64,000 nt of DNA from Bog-473 sp963764305 (GCA_963764305.1 CAVXSD010000010.1:248001-312000); one strand, 5' to 3'; positions 18,369 to 27,823 are shown, counted from the first letter of the stretch. Numbers and translations: made by a program. The notes: generated by a model from the letters alone, not told the origin.

Positions 18369-20840
18369 TCAACCTCGGACCCGAGCCGAGGTCGGATCGT
18401 AGAAGGCACCGGTCTGCACCTCGACCGCTGCCACGGCATCGCCCACCGTCACCTCCCAGGCCCCACGTGCCAGGTCGGCGGCACTGACGGGACCGTGGTC
18501 CGGGCGCCAGACGTAGGCCAGTCCCACGGCCGCCCCGTACGTGGCCGACCACGCCGCTGAAGTCACCTGGCCGGCTGGCCGACCGTCGCAGAGGACGAGT
18601 TCGCCGCCCCACAGCATGGCGTCGGGGTCGCCGACGCGAAAGGAGACGAGGCGACGTCGGGGCCCCGCCTCAACGGCTGACTCGAGGGCGGTCCGACCCA
18701 CGAAGTCGATCGGAGTCGCGAGCTTGCAGGTGAAGCGCAGGCCGGCCTCGAGCGGGGTGTGATTCGGGGTGAGGTCGGTGCCAAAGGCTCGGTACCCCTT
18801 GTCGAGGCGGAGACTGTTGATGGCGTAGTACCCGGCGTCGACCAGACCGAGGTCGACCCCGGCGGCCAGCAAGTCCTCGTAGACAGCCACGGCGAATTCG
18901 GTCGGGACGTAGAGCTCCCAGCCGAGCTCGCCCACGTACGTGATCCGGGTGGCGCGCACCGTGGCGTACCCGAGGGGGATGTCCCGGCTCGTCGAGAACG
19001 GGAACGCCCCAGCAGACAGCTCGGCCGATCCAAGGCGTCCGAGCAGCTCGCGTGACGCGGGTCCCATCACGCCAAGGACGGCGTACGCCGAGGAGACGTC
19101 GACAACGCTCACATGCTCACCCGCGCGGAGGTGCCGTTCGATCCACACGGCGTCACGCACCGGCGACGCCGCGCTCGTCACGAGCAGGAACCGGTCACGC
19201 GCCAGGCGGGTCACGGTCACGTCTGCCTCGTAGCCGGCGCGCTCGTTCAGCATGCCCGTGTAGACGGCTCGGCCCGGTTCGACGGCCACGTCCGCCGTGC
19301 ACAGGCGCTGGAGCACCGACTCGGCGTCCCGGCCGACCACCAAGAGCTTGCCGAAGGACGTCTCGTCGAACACGGCAACCTGCCGGCGGGTGGCCGTCTG
19401 CTCGGCCGCAGACCAACCGAGCCACTCGGGCCGGTCCCAGGTGTAGTCGAGCTCGGCGGGTCGGCTCGCCGGCGCGAAGACATTGGGCCGCTCCCATCCC
19501 ATCTTCGAACCGAAGACGGCCCCCTTGCCGGCCAGGAGGTGGTGGAGCGGCGACCGCCGCAAGGGACGGGCCGTCGCCAGCTCCCTGTTGGGCCAGGGCA
19601 CGGCGTAGTGCAGGCCGAGGACCTCCCCCACCCGGTCCCGCAACCATCGGTTGTTGGCGTTGAAGGGGGCGAATCGCCTGATGTCGACGGCGACGAGGTC
19701 TCCCGTCGGCTGCCCCTCGACGATCCACTCGGCGAGGGCCCGGCCGGCACCGCCGCCCGATGCGATACCGACCGAGTTGAACCCGGCCCCGACGAAGAAG
19801 CCTCCGAGGTCGGGTGCCTCGCCCAGGACGAACTGATTGTCGGGCGTGAAGCTCTCGGGGCCGTTGTACAACTTCTTCAGCCCGGTGCGCTGGAGGACGG
19901 GGATCCGATGGACGGCTGATTCCATGAGGACGCTGAACTGCTCCCAGTCCTCCTCGAGAAGCTGGAACTCGAACGGGTACGGCAGCGCGTCGGGAGCGAC
20001 CCAGGGCTTTGCCGTCGGCTCGAAGCCGCCGACGACGAGGCCGCCGACCTCCTCCTTCACGTACGTGTACCCGTCGGGGTCGCGCAGGATAGGGAGGTCC
20101 CGATGGACGCCCTCGATGGCCTCGGTCACGACGTAGAAGTGCTCGGCTGAGTGGAGAGGGACGTCGACCCGGCAGAGGAGGCCGACGGCTTTCGCCCACT
20201 GGCCGGCGCAGTTCACCACCACCTCGGCCTCGACGGCGCCCCGGTCGGTCACGACGCCGGTCACCCGGCGGTCGCGCGTGGTGATGCCCGTCACCCGTGT
20301 GTGCTCCTCGATGCGGACGCCGCGCAGGCGGGCCCCGCGGGCGAGGGATGCCGTCACGTCGACCGGGTTGACGGTGGCGTCGCCGGGCAGCCAGAGGGCG
20401 CCGAGCAGATCGCGCGTCTCGAGAATGGGGTAACGCTCGAGGGCCTGGCCCGGGGTGAGCAGATCGCACTCGAGGTCGTAGGCTTCGGCCGTCGCCGCGG
20501 TCCGGCGGAGCTGGATCATCCGCTCCGGCGTGCGCGCCACGGTCACGCCACCGCACCGCTTGAGGCCGGTCGCGAGGCCCGTTTCCGCCTCGAGCTCGCC
20601 GTAGAGGCGGGCGGAATACTGCACCAGCCGTGTGCCGGACTCGGTCGCCCGGAGTTGGCCGAGGAGGCCCGCCGCGTGCCACGTCGTGCCGCACGAGAGC
20701 TGTCCCTGCTCGAGCAGGAGGACGTCGGTCCATCCGAGGAGGGCCAAGTGGTACGCGGTCGAGGTCCCGATGACACCACCGCCGATGACGACGACGCGGG
20801 CCCGGTCCGGGAGGTCCCCGCCGGTCGGTGCATCCTCCAC
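18369..20840 (-). CDS. Dimethylglycine/sarcosine dehydrogenase-like flavoprotein (DAO + GcvT)
   Basis: An 823-residue two-part enzyme. Residues 15-400 form a DAO-type FAD domain: VVVIGGGVIGTSTAYHLA binds ADP, and CGTTWHAAGLLG places His55 where dimethylglycine and sarcosine dehydrogenases attach FAD covalently. Residues ~400-450 are the FAO_M linker. The C-terminal part is an aminomethyltransferase (GcvT) fold with GYEADVTVTRLA, YVGELGWELYVPTE and GYRAFGTDLTPNHTPLEAGL, which binds tetrahydrofolate and captures formaldehyde. The likely reaction is oxidative N-demethylation of an N-methylated amino acid. It is grouped with a choline-kinase-like gene and an APC permease, consistent with methylated-amine or betaine catabolism. 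Exact substrate unresolved. Confidence 0.88.
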   Translation of the reverse strand: MEDAPTGGDLPDRARVVVIGGGVIGTSTAYHLALLGWTDVLLLEQGQLSCGTTWHAAGLLGQLRATESGTRLVQYSARLYGELEAETGLATGLKRCGGVTVARTPERMIQLRRTAATAEAYDLECDLLTPGQALERYPILETRDLLGALWLPGDATVNPVDVTASLARGARLRGVRIEEHTRVTGITTRDRRVTGVVTDRGAVEAEVVVNCAGQWAKAVGLLCRVDVPLHSAEHFYVVTEAIEGVHRDLPILRDPDGYTYVKEEVGGLVVGGFEPTAKPWVAPDALPYPFEFQLLEEDWEQFSVLMESAVHRIPVLQRTGLKKLYNGPESFTPDNQFVLGEAPDLGGFFVGAGFNSVGIASGGGAGRALAEWIVEGQPTGDLVAVDIRRFAPFNANNRWLRDRVGEVLGLHYAVPWPNRELATARPLRRSPLHHLLAGKGAVFGSKMGWERPNVFAPASRPAELDYTWDRPEWLGWSAAEQTATRRQVAVFDETSFGKLLVVGRDAESVLQRLCTADVAVEPGRAVYTGMLNERAGYEADVTVTRLARDRFLLVTSAASPVRDAVWIERHLRAGEHVSVVDVSSAYAVLGVMGPASRELLGRLGSAELSAGAFPFSTSRDIPLGYATVRATRITYVGELGWELYVPTEFAVAVYEDLLAAGVDLGLVDAGYYAINSLRLDKGYRAFGTDLTPNHTPLEAGLRFTCKLATPIDFVGRTALESAVEAGPRRRLVSFRVGDPDAMLWGGELVLCDGRPAGQVTSAAWSATYGAAVGLAYVWRPDHGPVSAADLARGAWEVTVGDAVAAVEVQTGAFYDPTSARVRG

Positions 20841-20864
20841 GTTCGTCCTCCCCTGCCGGTCTTC

Positions 20865-21845
20865 TCAGTCTGCCCGCGTCACGTCGGCCAGCAGCTGCTC
20901 GAGGCCGGGACCGGCAAGGGTTGCCTCGGCGCGCTCGTACTTCTCCATCCCCCAGCTCCAGAAGTCGAAGTCGATCGAGCTGGTGGCGTCCTGGATCGAT
21001 GCCCAGAGCGTCCACCCGTACTGGGACATGAGGCCCCACAGTCGGGCTCGCGCGAGATGGCTCCTGGAGGGTGCGCCGTCATACGCGCCGACCAGCTCCT
21101 CGAGCTGGTCGGGGGTGAGGTGGCACTCGCTCCAGATGTTGCCGAGCTCGAAATAGGGGTCGTTGTTGCCGGCGTACTCGTAGTCGATGATCGACACGTT
21201 GCGGCCGTCGTCAATGAAGTTGGCGGCGAGCAGGTCGTTGTTGCACGGCCGGGGCGTCACCGGCCGGACGCTCAGGGCGTCCCGGATGCGCCCGATGGTC
21301 CGGGTGTGGTCGAGATAGCCCGGTGGGAGGCGGAAGCCGCGGCGTCGGACACGTCCGAGATAGTCGGCCTGGAGTTCGAACATGTCGAACCGGTTGACGA
21401 ACGGCTCGCCGGCGTGGAGCCGCCGACAGGCCTCCGCCACCCGCGGCAGGATCCCGGGTTGTTGGAGGTGCTCGTCGGTCAGGGACTCCCCCTCGAGGAA
21501 ACCGACGACGAGGACCCCGTCATCGGGCAGGAAGGCCACGACGGGCGCACCCACGCCGGTGGCCGCGGCGCGGACACTGTTCTCGTATTCGGCCCGGCGA
21601 TCGACCGCCAGCTCGTCCTCCGACGAGGGGTTGGAGTGCCGGAGCACGTAGCTGGCGTCGGGCGTCGTGATCTTGTAGTTCCGGTTCGTGAGGCCACCGG
21701 GAAGGGACTCGACCCGGCAGGGCCGGCCCCGGAACACGTCGATGCGCTCGAACAGAAACGGATCGAAGCCGGCGCCGGCGCCGGCGCTCACTGCGGCGGA
21801 CGGTCGGGCCTGCTCAGGGGAGGGACGAAGCGGGGTAGTCGACAC
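20865..21845 (-). CDS. Choline/ethanolamine kinase-like phosphotransferase
   Basis: A 326-residue kinase-fold protein. Visible motifs: LPGGLTNRNYKITTPDASYVLR (nucleotide-binding lobe), the catalytic loop RPCNNDLLAANFI, and the metal-binding block IDYEYAGNNDPYFELGN, which is characteristic of choline and ethanolamine kinases. In the catalytic loop the usual His of HxDxxxxN is Asn, while the Asp and final Asn are kept. The start overlaps the permease stop by 32 bases and the next gene follows after 24 bases, so permease, kinase and demethylase form one leftward operon. An amino alcohol or a related compound taken up by the permease is the likely substrate. Confidence 0.82.
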   Translation of the reverse strand: MSTTPLRPSPEQARPSAAVSAGAGAGFDPFLFERIDVFRGRPCRVESLPGGLTNRNYKITTPDASYVLRHSNPSSEDELAVDRRAEYENSVRAAATGVGAPVVAFLPDDGVLVVGFLEGESLTDEHLQQPGILPRVAEACRRLHAGEPFVNRFDMFELQADYLGRVRRRGFRLPPGYLDHTRTIGRIRDALSVRPVTPRPCNNDLLAANFIDDGRNVSIIDYEYAGNNDPYFELGNIWSECHLTPDQLEELVGAYDGAPSRSHLARARLWGLMSQYGWTLWASIQDATSSIDFDFWSWGMEKYERAEATLAGPGLEQLLADVTRAD

Positions 21846-23430
21846 CCCCGAGCAGCTCGACGGTCTCCTGCTCGATGGTCTGCTTCGGGCCGGTGAACCA
21901 GTTCTTGACCGACACGTGCCAGTAGATCCACAGCGCGATCAGCGCAGCCGGGAAGACGAGGATCGTGTAGTTCACGTACTTCCAGGAGAAGTCGGGGTTC
22001 CACGGCACGCCGAGGTTGATGTTCGGCATGAAGGCCATGAAGGTCACGAGGACGATGTCGAGCAGGGCGATGACGGCGATCCACTTGTACTTCGCGCCGA
22101 GGTTCCAGTGGCCGGTCTCGAAGCTGTCGCCCTTGCGCCACCGGTGCCAGATCGGCACGGCGAAGCACCAGTAGAGGCCGATGACACCGAGCGAGACAAC
22201 GGCATTGAAGGCCACGGGCACGGCCACCCCGCCGACGTCGACCTTGATCAGGGCCGGCGAGGTGATGATGAGAGCGATCACGGCGACGAGGATCACCCCG
22301 GCGACGGGCACCCGGCGGGAGTTCAGTCTGGACCACAGCTTGTTACCGGGCACGGCCCCGTCCCGGCTGAACGCGAAGAGCATCCGGGTGCAGCTCGTCA
22401 TGCACGCCATGGTGCAGAAGAACTGGCCGATGGTGGCGATGAGGAGCACCGTGCCGCCCCACTTGGAGGTGAGGGCCTGGGAGAAGATCACCGCCACGCC
22501 GCCGCCGCCCTTGGAGACACCGGCCTCGTTCTGGACGGCGAAGAGGAACGCCAGCAGGAGGAGCCAGCCGCCGATGGCCGAGTAGAAGATCGACCGCCAG
22601 ATGCCCTTGGCCGCCGAGTTGGCGGCGGAGTGGGTCTCCTCCGACAGGTGGGCCGAGGCGTCGTACCCGGTGATCGTGTACTGGGTGAGCAGGGCGCCGA
22701 TGGGCAGCACAATGAAGATGAACCCCCACCCGTGGGTCTTCCCGCTGAAGAAGCCGGTGTTGTTGACCGTCGAGGTGAAGACCATGCTGGCGCTGGCGTG
22801 ATGGTGGGGCAGGAAGATCAGGATGAGCACGATGGCCGCCGCGCCGAGCACGTGCCAATAGACCGAGACGTTGTTGAAGATCCCGAGGAGGTGGCTCGAG
22901 AAGATGTTGGCCACGGCCGCGAGGACCAGGATGGCGAGGAAGTAGAGGAAGATCGTGTCGAGGTTGCCCGAGGTGTAGCTGCCGGGGAAGAGGAAACCGA
23001 GGGTGAGGTCGAAGAAGGTGGCGCAGCCGTAGGCGACCGAAGCGACGATGGCGAGGAGCCCGATCAGGTTCAGCCACCCTGTGTAGTAACCGGCCTTCAC
23101 ACCCCCGAGCTTCGAGGCCCACCAGTAGATCCCGCCAGAGGTCGGGAACGCGGACACCAGCTCGGAAAGGCAGAGGCCGATGCACAGAACGAGGGCGGCG
23201 AGCACCGGCCACCCCCAGGCGATGGCCGCTGGGCCACCGCCGTTCCAACCCGCGTAGAAGGTGGTGAAACAGCCGGCCAGGATGGAGATGATGGAGAAGC
23301 TGATGGCGAAGTTGGAGAAACCTGACCAGGAGCGGTTCAGCTCCTGCTTGTAGCCCATTTTGGCGAGGTGCTGCTCGTCCGGAGTCAGCGTCACGACATC
23401 CGGGGCCTCTTCCAGAGTTCCTTCAGACAC
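21814..23430 (-). CDS. APC-superfamily amino acid/amine permease
   Basis: A 538-residue cytoplasmic-membrane transporter with about 12 helices. GTG 23430 is preceded by AAGGGGG and starts a hydrophilic N-terminus (SEGTLEEAPDVVTLTPDEQ). The first helix has the APC signature GFSNFAISFSIISILAGCFT. The consensus FPTSGGIYWWASKLGG follows helix 2, and GYDASAHLSEETHSAANSA is the conserved helix-6/7 loop of the amino-acid/choline (GABA-permease-like) branch. It is first in the leftward operon with a choline-kinase-like protein and a dimethylglycine-dehydrogenase-like enzyme, so it probably imports an amine or amino acid for that pathway. Confidence 0.9.
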   Translation of the reverse strand: MSEGTLEEAPDVVTLTPDEQHLAKMGYKQELNRSWSGFSNFAISFSIISILAGCFTTFYAGWNGGGPAAIAWGWPVLAALVLCIGLCLSELVSAFPTSGGIYWWASKLGGVKAGYYTGWLNLIGLLAIVASVAYGCATFFDLTLGFLFPGSYTSGNLDTIFLYFLAILVLAAVANIFSSHLLGIFNNVSVYWHVLGAAAIVLILIFLPHHHASASMVFTSTVNNTGFFSGKTHGWGFIFIVLPIGALLTQYTITGYDASAHLSEETHSAANSAAKGIWRSIFYSAIGGWLLLLAFLFAVQNEAGVSKGGGGVAVIFSQALTSKWGGTVLLIATIGQFFCTMACMTSCTRMLFAFSRDGAVPGNKLWSRLNSRRVPVAGVILVAVIALIITSPALIKVDVGGVAVPVAFNAVVSLGVIGLYWCFAVPIWHRWRKGDSFETGHWNLGAKYKWIAVIALLDIVLVTFMAFMPNINLGVPWNPDFSWKYVNYTILVFPAALIALWIYWHVSVKNWFTGPKQTIEQETVELLGGVDYPASSLP

Positions 23431-23734
23431 GTGCGTCCCCCTTGCTGCTGGCGGCCCGGGACCAGGGTCGCATCCGGTGTTGCGAACGTTAGCAAGTCCA
23501 GTCGCCGCGTGACGGGAATAGTTGCGCTTGAGGCCGGCGGAGCCGAAAGGATGAGGCGCAAGAGCTGTCGACCTCGGATCCGGGCGCGCGGCGCCTGTGC
23601 GCAGGCTGAAAAGGACGGAGCAGTCCCACACTGACCTGGCAGGATGAGCACGTGCGATCCTCGCCGCCGGTGCGTGGCAGTCAGCAACGCAATCCCGGCA
23701 GGGCTGATGATCTTCCTCGGCTGCGGGGATCCCC
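23431..23734. other. Divergent intergenic region between two catabolic operons
   Basis: These 304 bases separate the leftward permease operon from the rightward FGGY-kinase operon. I see no gene. The only clear element is a LacI-like palindrome at 23480-23495. The part next to the kinase start is GC-rich with no obvious promoter consensus. Confidence 0.5.
23480..23495. promoter_or_regulatory. LacI-type palindromic operator candidate
   Basis: TTGCGAACGTTAGCAA is a 16-base palindrome with one mismatched pair and a central AACGTT. Palindromes with a central CG flanked by AA/TT and outer TTGC/GCAA are the classical recognition form of LacI/GalR-family regulators. The site lies about 50 bases upstream of the permease start, where it could control either divergent operon. 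No LacI-family gene is in the window, so the regulator would act from elsewhere. Confidence 0.5.
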
Positions 23735-25168
23735 GTGAAGGTCCTCGCCATCGACCAGGGGACCTCGGCCACCAAGGCCGTCGTGTTCGACGACGAGGGC
23801 GAGATCCTCACCTCCGTGGAAGCCGCCGTGACCCCGCGCGTCGTCTCGGGGGGAGGCGTCGAACAGGACCCCGGACAAATGTGGGACTCGGTCCTTCGGG
23901 CCGGACGGAACGCGATTGCACGTTCGGGTGGTGGCGTCGTCGCCATGGGCTTCGCGAATCAGGGTGAGACCGTGTTGGCATGGGATCGCGGCACGGGCCG
24001 CCCGCTCAGCACCGCCATCTCCTGGCAGGACCGGCGTGCCGCGACGATCTGTGCCGAGATGGCGCCGGATGCCGCACAGCTGACCCGCATCACGGGGCTC
24101 CCACTCGATCCCTACTTCGCAGCTCCGAAGATGGCCTGGCTGCGTCGGAACGTGACACGCGAAGGTGTGGTCACCACCAGCGACGCCTGGCTCGTGCACC
24201 GGCTCACTGGTGCCTATGTGACCGATGCCACCACGGCCTCGAGGACGCTCCTCCTCGACCTCGAGCGTCGCGCGTGGTCGGAGGAGGCGTGCGCGGCATT
24301 CGGCCTCGACCCCATGGTTCTCCCCACCGTCGTCGGGAGCGCCCAGGAGATCGGCCGCACCGATGCGTTCGGTCCGTCACTGCTGTTGAGCGGACTGAGC
24401 GTGGATCAACAGGCGGCGCTCGTCGGAGAGCACTGCCTCGAGCCGGGGGAATCGAAGTGCACATACGGAACGGGCGCCTTCCTCCTGGCCAATGCGGGGC
24501 CCCGACCGTTCGCCTCCTCCGGCGGGCTGGCGGTGTCGGTGGCCTGGCAGCACGGAGAACACGCCACCTACTGCATCGATGGTCAGGTGTATGCCGCGGG
24601 AGCCGCCCTGGCCTGGCTGCAACGCTGGGGATTCATAGCCCGCGCCCAGGACCTCGACGATGTGGCGGCTTCGGTGCCCCACGGCGGAGGGGTCTCGGTG
24701 GTGCCCGCCCTCAGCGGCCTCGGTGCGCCCTGGTGGCGTCCCGATGCCCTGGCGAGCATCGCGGGGATCGGCCCCGGCACCGCGCCTGCGCATGTGGTCC
24801 GGGCCACCATCGACGGCTTGGCGGCGCAGGTGACGTTGCTGGCGCACGCCGCAGCCGAGGATCTCGGTCGTCCGCTCGCACGGCTCCGGGTGGACGGCGG
24901 TCTGACCCGCTCTCGGGTGCTGATGCAGACGCAGGCTGACTTGCTGCAGCTACCGGTCGAAGTCGCCTCCTCGCCACACGCCACCGCCGCCGGCGTGGCG
25001 GCTCTGGCCCGGCTTGGAGCCGGCGCCGCACGGTCGCTCGGTGAGGCGGTGCGCCGGGCTGACTCGCACATCCGCTACGAGCCCGCCATTTCCGCTGCCG
25101 AGGCAGCGGAGAAGCTGGCGGATTTCGAGCGCGCCGTCGCGCGCCTGATCGGCAGGACGATCACGTGA
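23735..25168 (+). CDS. FGGY-family carbohydrate kinase (glycerol-kinase-like)
   Basis: An ATP-dependent polyol or sugar kinase of 477 residues. The start GTG 23735 leads directly into the phosphate-binding motif VLAIDQGTSATKAVVFD. ISWQDRRAA is the substrate-loop motif seen in glycerol and xylulose kinases. CTYGTGAFLLANAG and LRVDGGLTRSRVLMQTQADLL are the second ATP-domain signatures. The closest overall look is GlpK, but several FGGY subfamilies share it. It heads a three-gene operon: the next gene overlaps it by four bases (GTGA) and encodes a GlpA-like dehydrogenase, so the product is plausibly a polyol phosphate oxidised by the next two proteins. Confidence 0.87.
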   Translation: MKVLAIDQGTSATKAVVFDDEGEILTSVEAAVTPRVVSGGGVEQDPGQMWDSVLRAGRNAIARSGGGVVAMGFANQGETVLAWDRGTGRPLSTAISWQDRRAATICAEMAPDAAQLTRITGLPLDPYFAAPKMAWLRRNVTREGVVTTSDAWLVHRLTGAYVTDATTASRTLLLDLERRAWSEEACAAFGLDPMVLPTVVGSAQEIGRTDAFGPSLLLSGLSVDQQAALVGEHCLEPGESKCTYGTGAFLLANAGPRPFASSGGLAVSVAWQHGEHATYCIDGQVYAAGAALAWLQRWGFIARAQDLDDVAASVPHGGGVSVVPALSGLGAPWWRPDALASIAGIGPGTAPAHVVRATIDGLAAQVTLLAHAAAEDLGRPLARLRVDGGLTRSRVLMQTQADLLQLPVEVASSPHATAAGVAALARLGAGAARSLGEAVRRADSHIRYEPAISAAEAAEKLADFERAVARLIGRTIT

Positions 25169-26550
25169 CCGACGACCATACCTACGACGTGACGATCATC
25201 GGTGCCGGTGTCGTGGGAACAGCTATCGGACGCCAGCTTGCGCGCTACCGGTTGCGCACGGTGATGCTCGATCGCGCCGCCGATGTCGGCACGGGAACCT
25301 CGAAGGCCAACACCGCCATTCTGCATACCGGGTTCGACACCCGCCCCGGAAGCCTCGAATCCGTGCTGGTCCGGCGCGGTCACGAGTTGCTGACCGACTA
25401 CGCGAGGAGATCGGGCATCGCCCTCGAGAAGACCGGGGCCGTCCTGATTGCCTGGGACGCGGAGCAGGCGGCGCGGCTGGACGACGTGGTCACCAAGTCC
25501 AAGGCGAACGGGTACCAGAACGCACGCCGGATCACGCTCGAGGAGTTGTACGGGCGTGAAACGAGTCTCGGAACAGGTGCCACGGGGGCCGTTGTGATTC
25601 CCGACGAAGCGATCATCTGTCCATGGACCACGAGCATCGCCTACGCGACCGAAGCGGTCGGCGCCGGAGTCGAGCTGAGGCTGGGCGTCGAGGTGACGGA
25701 TGTGAGCAGAGACACGGACGCCTGGCTCTTGCGCACCTCGCGCGGCGCCCTCCGCAGCGACTGGGTCGTCAACGCAGCCGGCCTCGAATCGGACCTGCTC
25801 AATCAGCAATTCGGCCACGACGAGTTCACGATCGCACCCCGACGAGGCCAGCTCATCGTGTTCGACAAGTTGGCTCGCACGTTGCTGTCGTCGATCCTCC
25901 TACCGGTGCCCACCGAACGGACGAAGGGCGTTCTGGTGGCGCCGACGGTCTACGGCAACGTCCTGTTGGGCCCCACCGCGGAGGACGTGGCTGATCGGAG
26001 GGACACGGCGACCACTGCCGCCGGCATCGACGGCCTGTTGGATGCGGCTCGCCGGATCTTGCCCGACCTCGTCAACGAAGAGGTGACAGCGATGTATGCG
26101 GGCGTGCGCGCCGCCACCGAGCACACGGACTACCAGATCTCCGTCCACGATCGTGAGCACTATGCCTGTGTCGGAGGTATCCGGTCCACGGGCCTGACCG
26201 CATCCCTCGCCATCGCCGAACACGTTGTCGGCGAGATGGGGGCGGCCGGCCTGTCGCTGGCCGAAGCTGAGGCTGAGCCGGCCGTCCCCCACATGCCGCA
26301 GCTGGCCGATCGGGCGCTACGGCCTTTCGAGGACGCGCTGCTCGTCGAGGGTGATCCGGCCTATGGGCACATCACGTGCTTCTGTGAGCGGGTCACCGAG
26401 GGCGAGGTGCGAGATGCACTTCGCTCTCCGGTCCCGGCGGTGGACCTCGGTGGTGTGCGCCGACGCACCCGGGCGACCAACGGGCGATGTCAGGGCTTCT
26501 TCTGTGGGGCGGCCATCGCGACCCAGCTCCGATCGCGGGTGAAGGCATGA
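25165..26550 (+). CDS. GlpA-like FAD-dependent dehydrogenase with BFD-like [2Fe-2S] domain
   Basis: A 461-residue flavoprotein. An N-terminal FAD motif, TIIGAGVVGTAIGRQLARY, starts a DAO-type domain with GTSKANTAILHTGFD, typical of the glycerol-3-phosphate/2-hydroxyglutarate oxidoreductase group. The C-terminus is a BFD-like domain with four cysteines in the expected spacing: C405 and C407 (ITCFCERVTEGEV), then C442 and C447 (NGRCQGFFCG). These bind a [2Fe-2S] cluster that passes electrons on. This layout matches GlpA of anaerobic glycerol-3-phosphate dehydrogenase. GTGA and ATGA overlaps with both neighbours show tight coupling. A GlpC-like membrane subunit is absent. Confidence 0.88.
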   Translation: MTDDHTYDVTIIGAGVVGTAIGRQLARYRLRTVMLDRAADVGTGTSKANTAILHTGFDTRPGSLESVLVRRGHELLTDYARRSGIALEKTGAVLIAWDAEQAARLDDVVTKSKANGYQNARRITLEELYGRETSLGTGATGAVVIPDEAIICPWTTSIAYATEAVGAGVELRLGVEVTDVSRDTDAWLLRTSRGALRSDWVVNAAGLESDLLNQQFGHDEFTIAPRRGQLIVFDKLARTLLSSILLPVPTERTKGVLVAPTVYGNVLLGPTAEDVADRRDTATTAAGIDGLLDAARRILPDLVNEEVTAMYAGVRAATEHTDYQISVHDREHYACVGGIRSTGLTASLAIAEHVVGEMGAAGLSLAEAEAEPAVPHMPQLADRALRPFEDALLVEGDPAYGHITCFCERVTEGEVRDALRSPVPAVDLGGVRRRTRATNGRCQGFFCGAAIATQLRSRVKA

Positions 26551-27794
26551 GCCGCACGGTCGTGACGGTCGACGCGCTGATCGTCGGCGCCGGCCCCGCC
26601 GGCTTGGCGGCTGCCATTGCACTGAGGTCGAGTGGTGCGGGGACCGTCGTGGTCCTCGACCGGGAGGACGAGGCGGGCGGGACCCCGCGCCTGTGCGAGC
26701 ACACCGGGTTCGGCCTGCGGGATCTGCGGCGTGTCCTGAGCGGGCCGGCGTACGCCCGCCGCTGGGTTGAACGGGCGGTCGCCTGCGGCGCGGACATCAG
26801 GACCCGCACGATGGTGACGGGGTGGGCGGCATCGGGTCGTGCCGAAGTGACCGGCCCCGGCGGAGTACTCGAGATGGCGGCCCGGACAATCGTGCTGGCC
26901 ACCGGTGCCAGGGAGCGGCCACGTGCGGCCCGGCTGATTCCCGGGACGCGGCCCTCGGGGATATTCACCACCGGCCAGCTCCAGCAGTGGGTCCACCGCG
27001 AGCACCTCCCCGTGGGCCGTCGGGCCGTGATCGTGGGCGCCGAGCATGTCTCCTATTCGGCCGCCGTGACCCTGCGACGCGCCGGCGTCCACCCGGTGGC
27101 TCTCCTCACGGAGCTTCCGCGTCCCCAGACCTATCGCCTGTTCGACCTCCTGGGCCGGTTCGGACTCAGGGTGCCGGTCTGGACCGAGACATCGGTGGCC
27201 GGCGTGTACGGACGCCACCGGGTGGAGGGGGTGCTGGTCCGGGGTCCCGGCGGCGACGAGCGTTCGGTGGCTGTCGACACCGTTGTCTTCACCGGGGACT
27301 TCATCCCGGACAGCGAGCTGGCGCGACTCGCCGGTCTCGGCATCGATCCCGGGACCCGCGGTCCCGCGTGTACGGCAGAAGGCGCGACGACCGCCCCGGG
27401 GATCTTCGCGGCGGGAAACGTCGTGCACCCGGCCGAGATCGCAGATGTGGCCGCACGGCGGGCCCTGTCCGTCGGCCGGGCTGCTGCGGCGTGGCTCGGC
27501 CAAGGTGCAGACCCCGGGGCATGGCCCGCGACCGTGCGGGTGCGCGTGGCGGACCCGTTGCTTTGGGTGGTGCCGAACAGAACGGATCCCGCACGCGAAG
27601 GGGGCGAGCCAGTCCTCATCAGGTCCCGGGTCTTCTTGGAGCATCCACGGGTGGTCGTGACCCAGGCTGGTCGGCTCCGGGGCTCCTATCAGTTGCGCCG
27701 GATGGTCCCGAATCGGTCGCATGCCCTACCGTCCGGATGGCGGGGGCGCCTGGGGGCCGATGAGGACGTCCTGATCTCAGTGGACTCGCCCTGA
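26547..27794 (+). CDS. GlpB/HcnB-like NAD(P)/FAD-dependent oxidoreductase subunit
   Basis: A 415-residue flavoprotein starting at ATG 26547, which overlaps the previous stop. It has an FAD-binding GAGPAGLAAAIAL, a second Rossmann motif around VIVGAEHVSYSAAVTLRRAG, and a GG-type segment with IVLATGARERPRAARLIPG. A late TAEGATTAPGIFAAGNVV returns to the FAD. This is the class that pairs with GlpA/HcnC-type subunits carrying a BFD domain. The C-terminal ~90 residues (LLWVVPNRTD onward) are a small beta-rich extension that probably contacts the partner. It is the last gene of the operon. Confidence 0.85.
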   Translation: MSRTVVTVDALIVGAGPAGLAAAIALRSSGAGTVVVLDREDEAGGTPRLCEHTGFGLRDLRRVLSGPAYARRWVERAVACGADIRTRTMVTGWAASGRAEVTGPGGVLEMAARTIVLATGARERPRAARLIPGTRPSGIFTTGQLQQWVHREHLPVGRRAVIVGAEHVSYSAAVTLRRAGVHPVALLTELPRPQTYRLFDLLGRFGLRVPVWTETSVAGVYGRHRVEGVLVRGPGGDERSVAVDTVVFTGDFIPDSELARLAGLGIDPGTRGPACTAEGATTAPGIFAAGNVVHPAEIADVAARRALSVGRAAAAWLGQGADPGAWPATVRVRVADPLLWVVPNRTDPAREGGEPVLIRSRVFLEHPRVVVTQAGRLRGSYQLRRMVPNRSHALPSGWRGRLGADEDVLISVDSP

Positions 27795-27806
27795 AGGGGC
27801 AACGGT

Positions 27807-27823
27807 ACCGACCCCGTATCGGT
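27807..27823. terminator. Weak hairpin between convergent genes
   Basis: ACCGA at 27807-27811 pairs with TCGGT at 27819-27823 around a seven-base loop. It lies in the 31-base gap between the convergent flavoprotein and SHOCT genes. A five-base stem with no T-run is marginal; position is the main argument. Confidence 0.3.
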
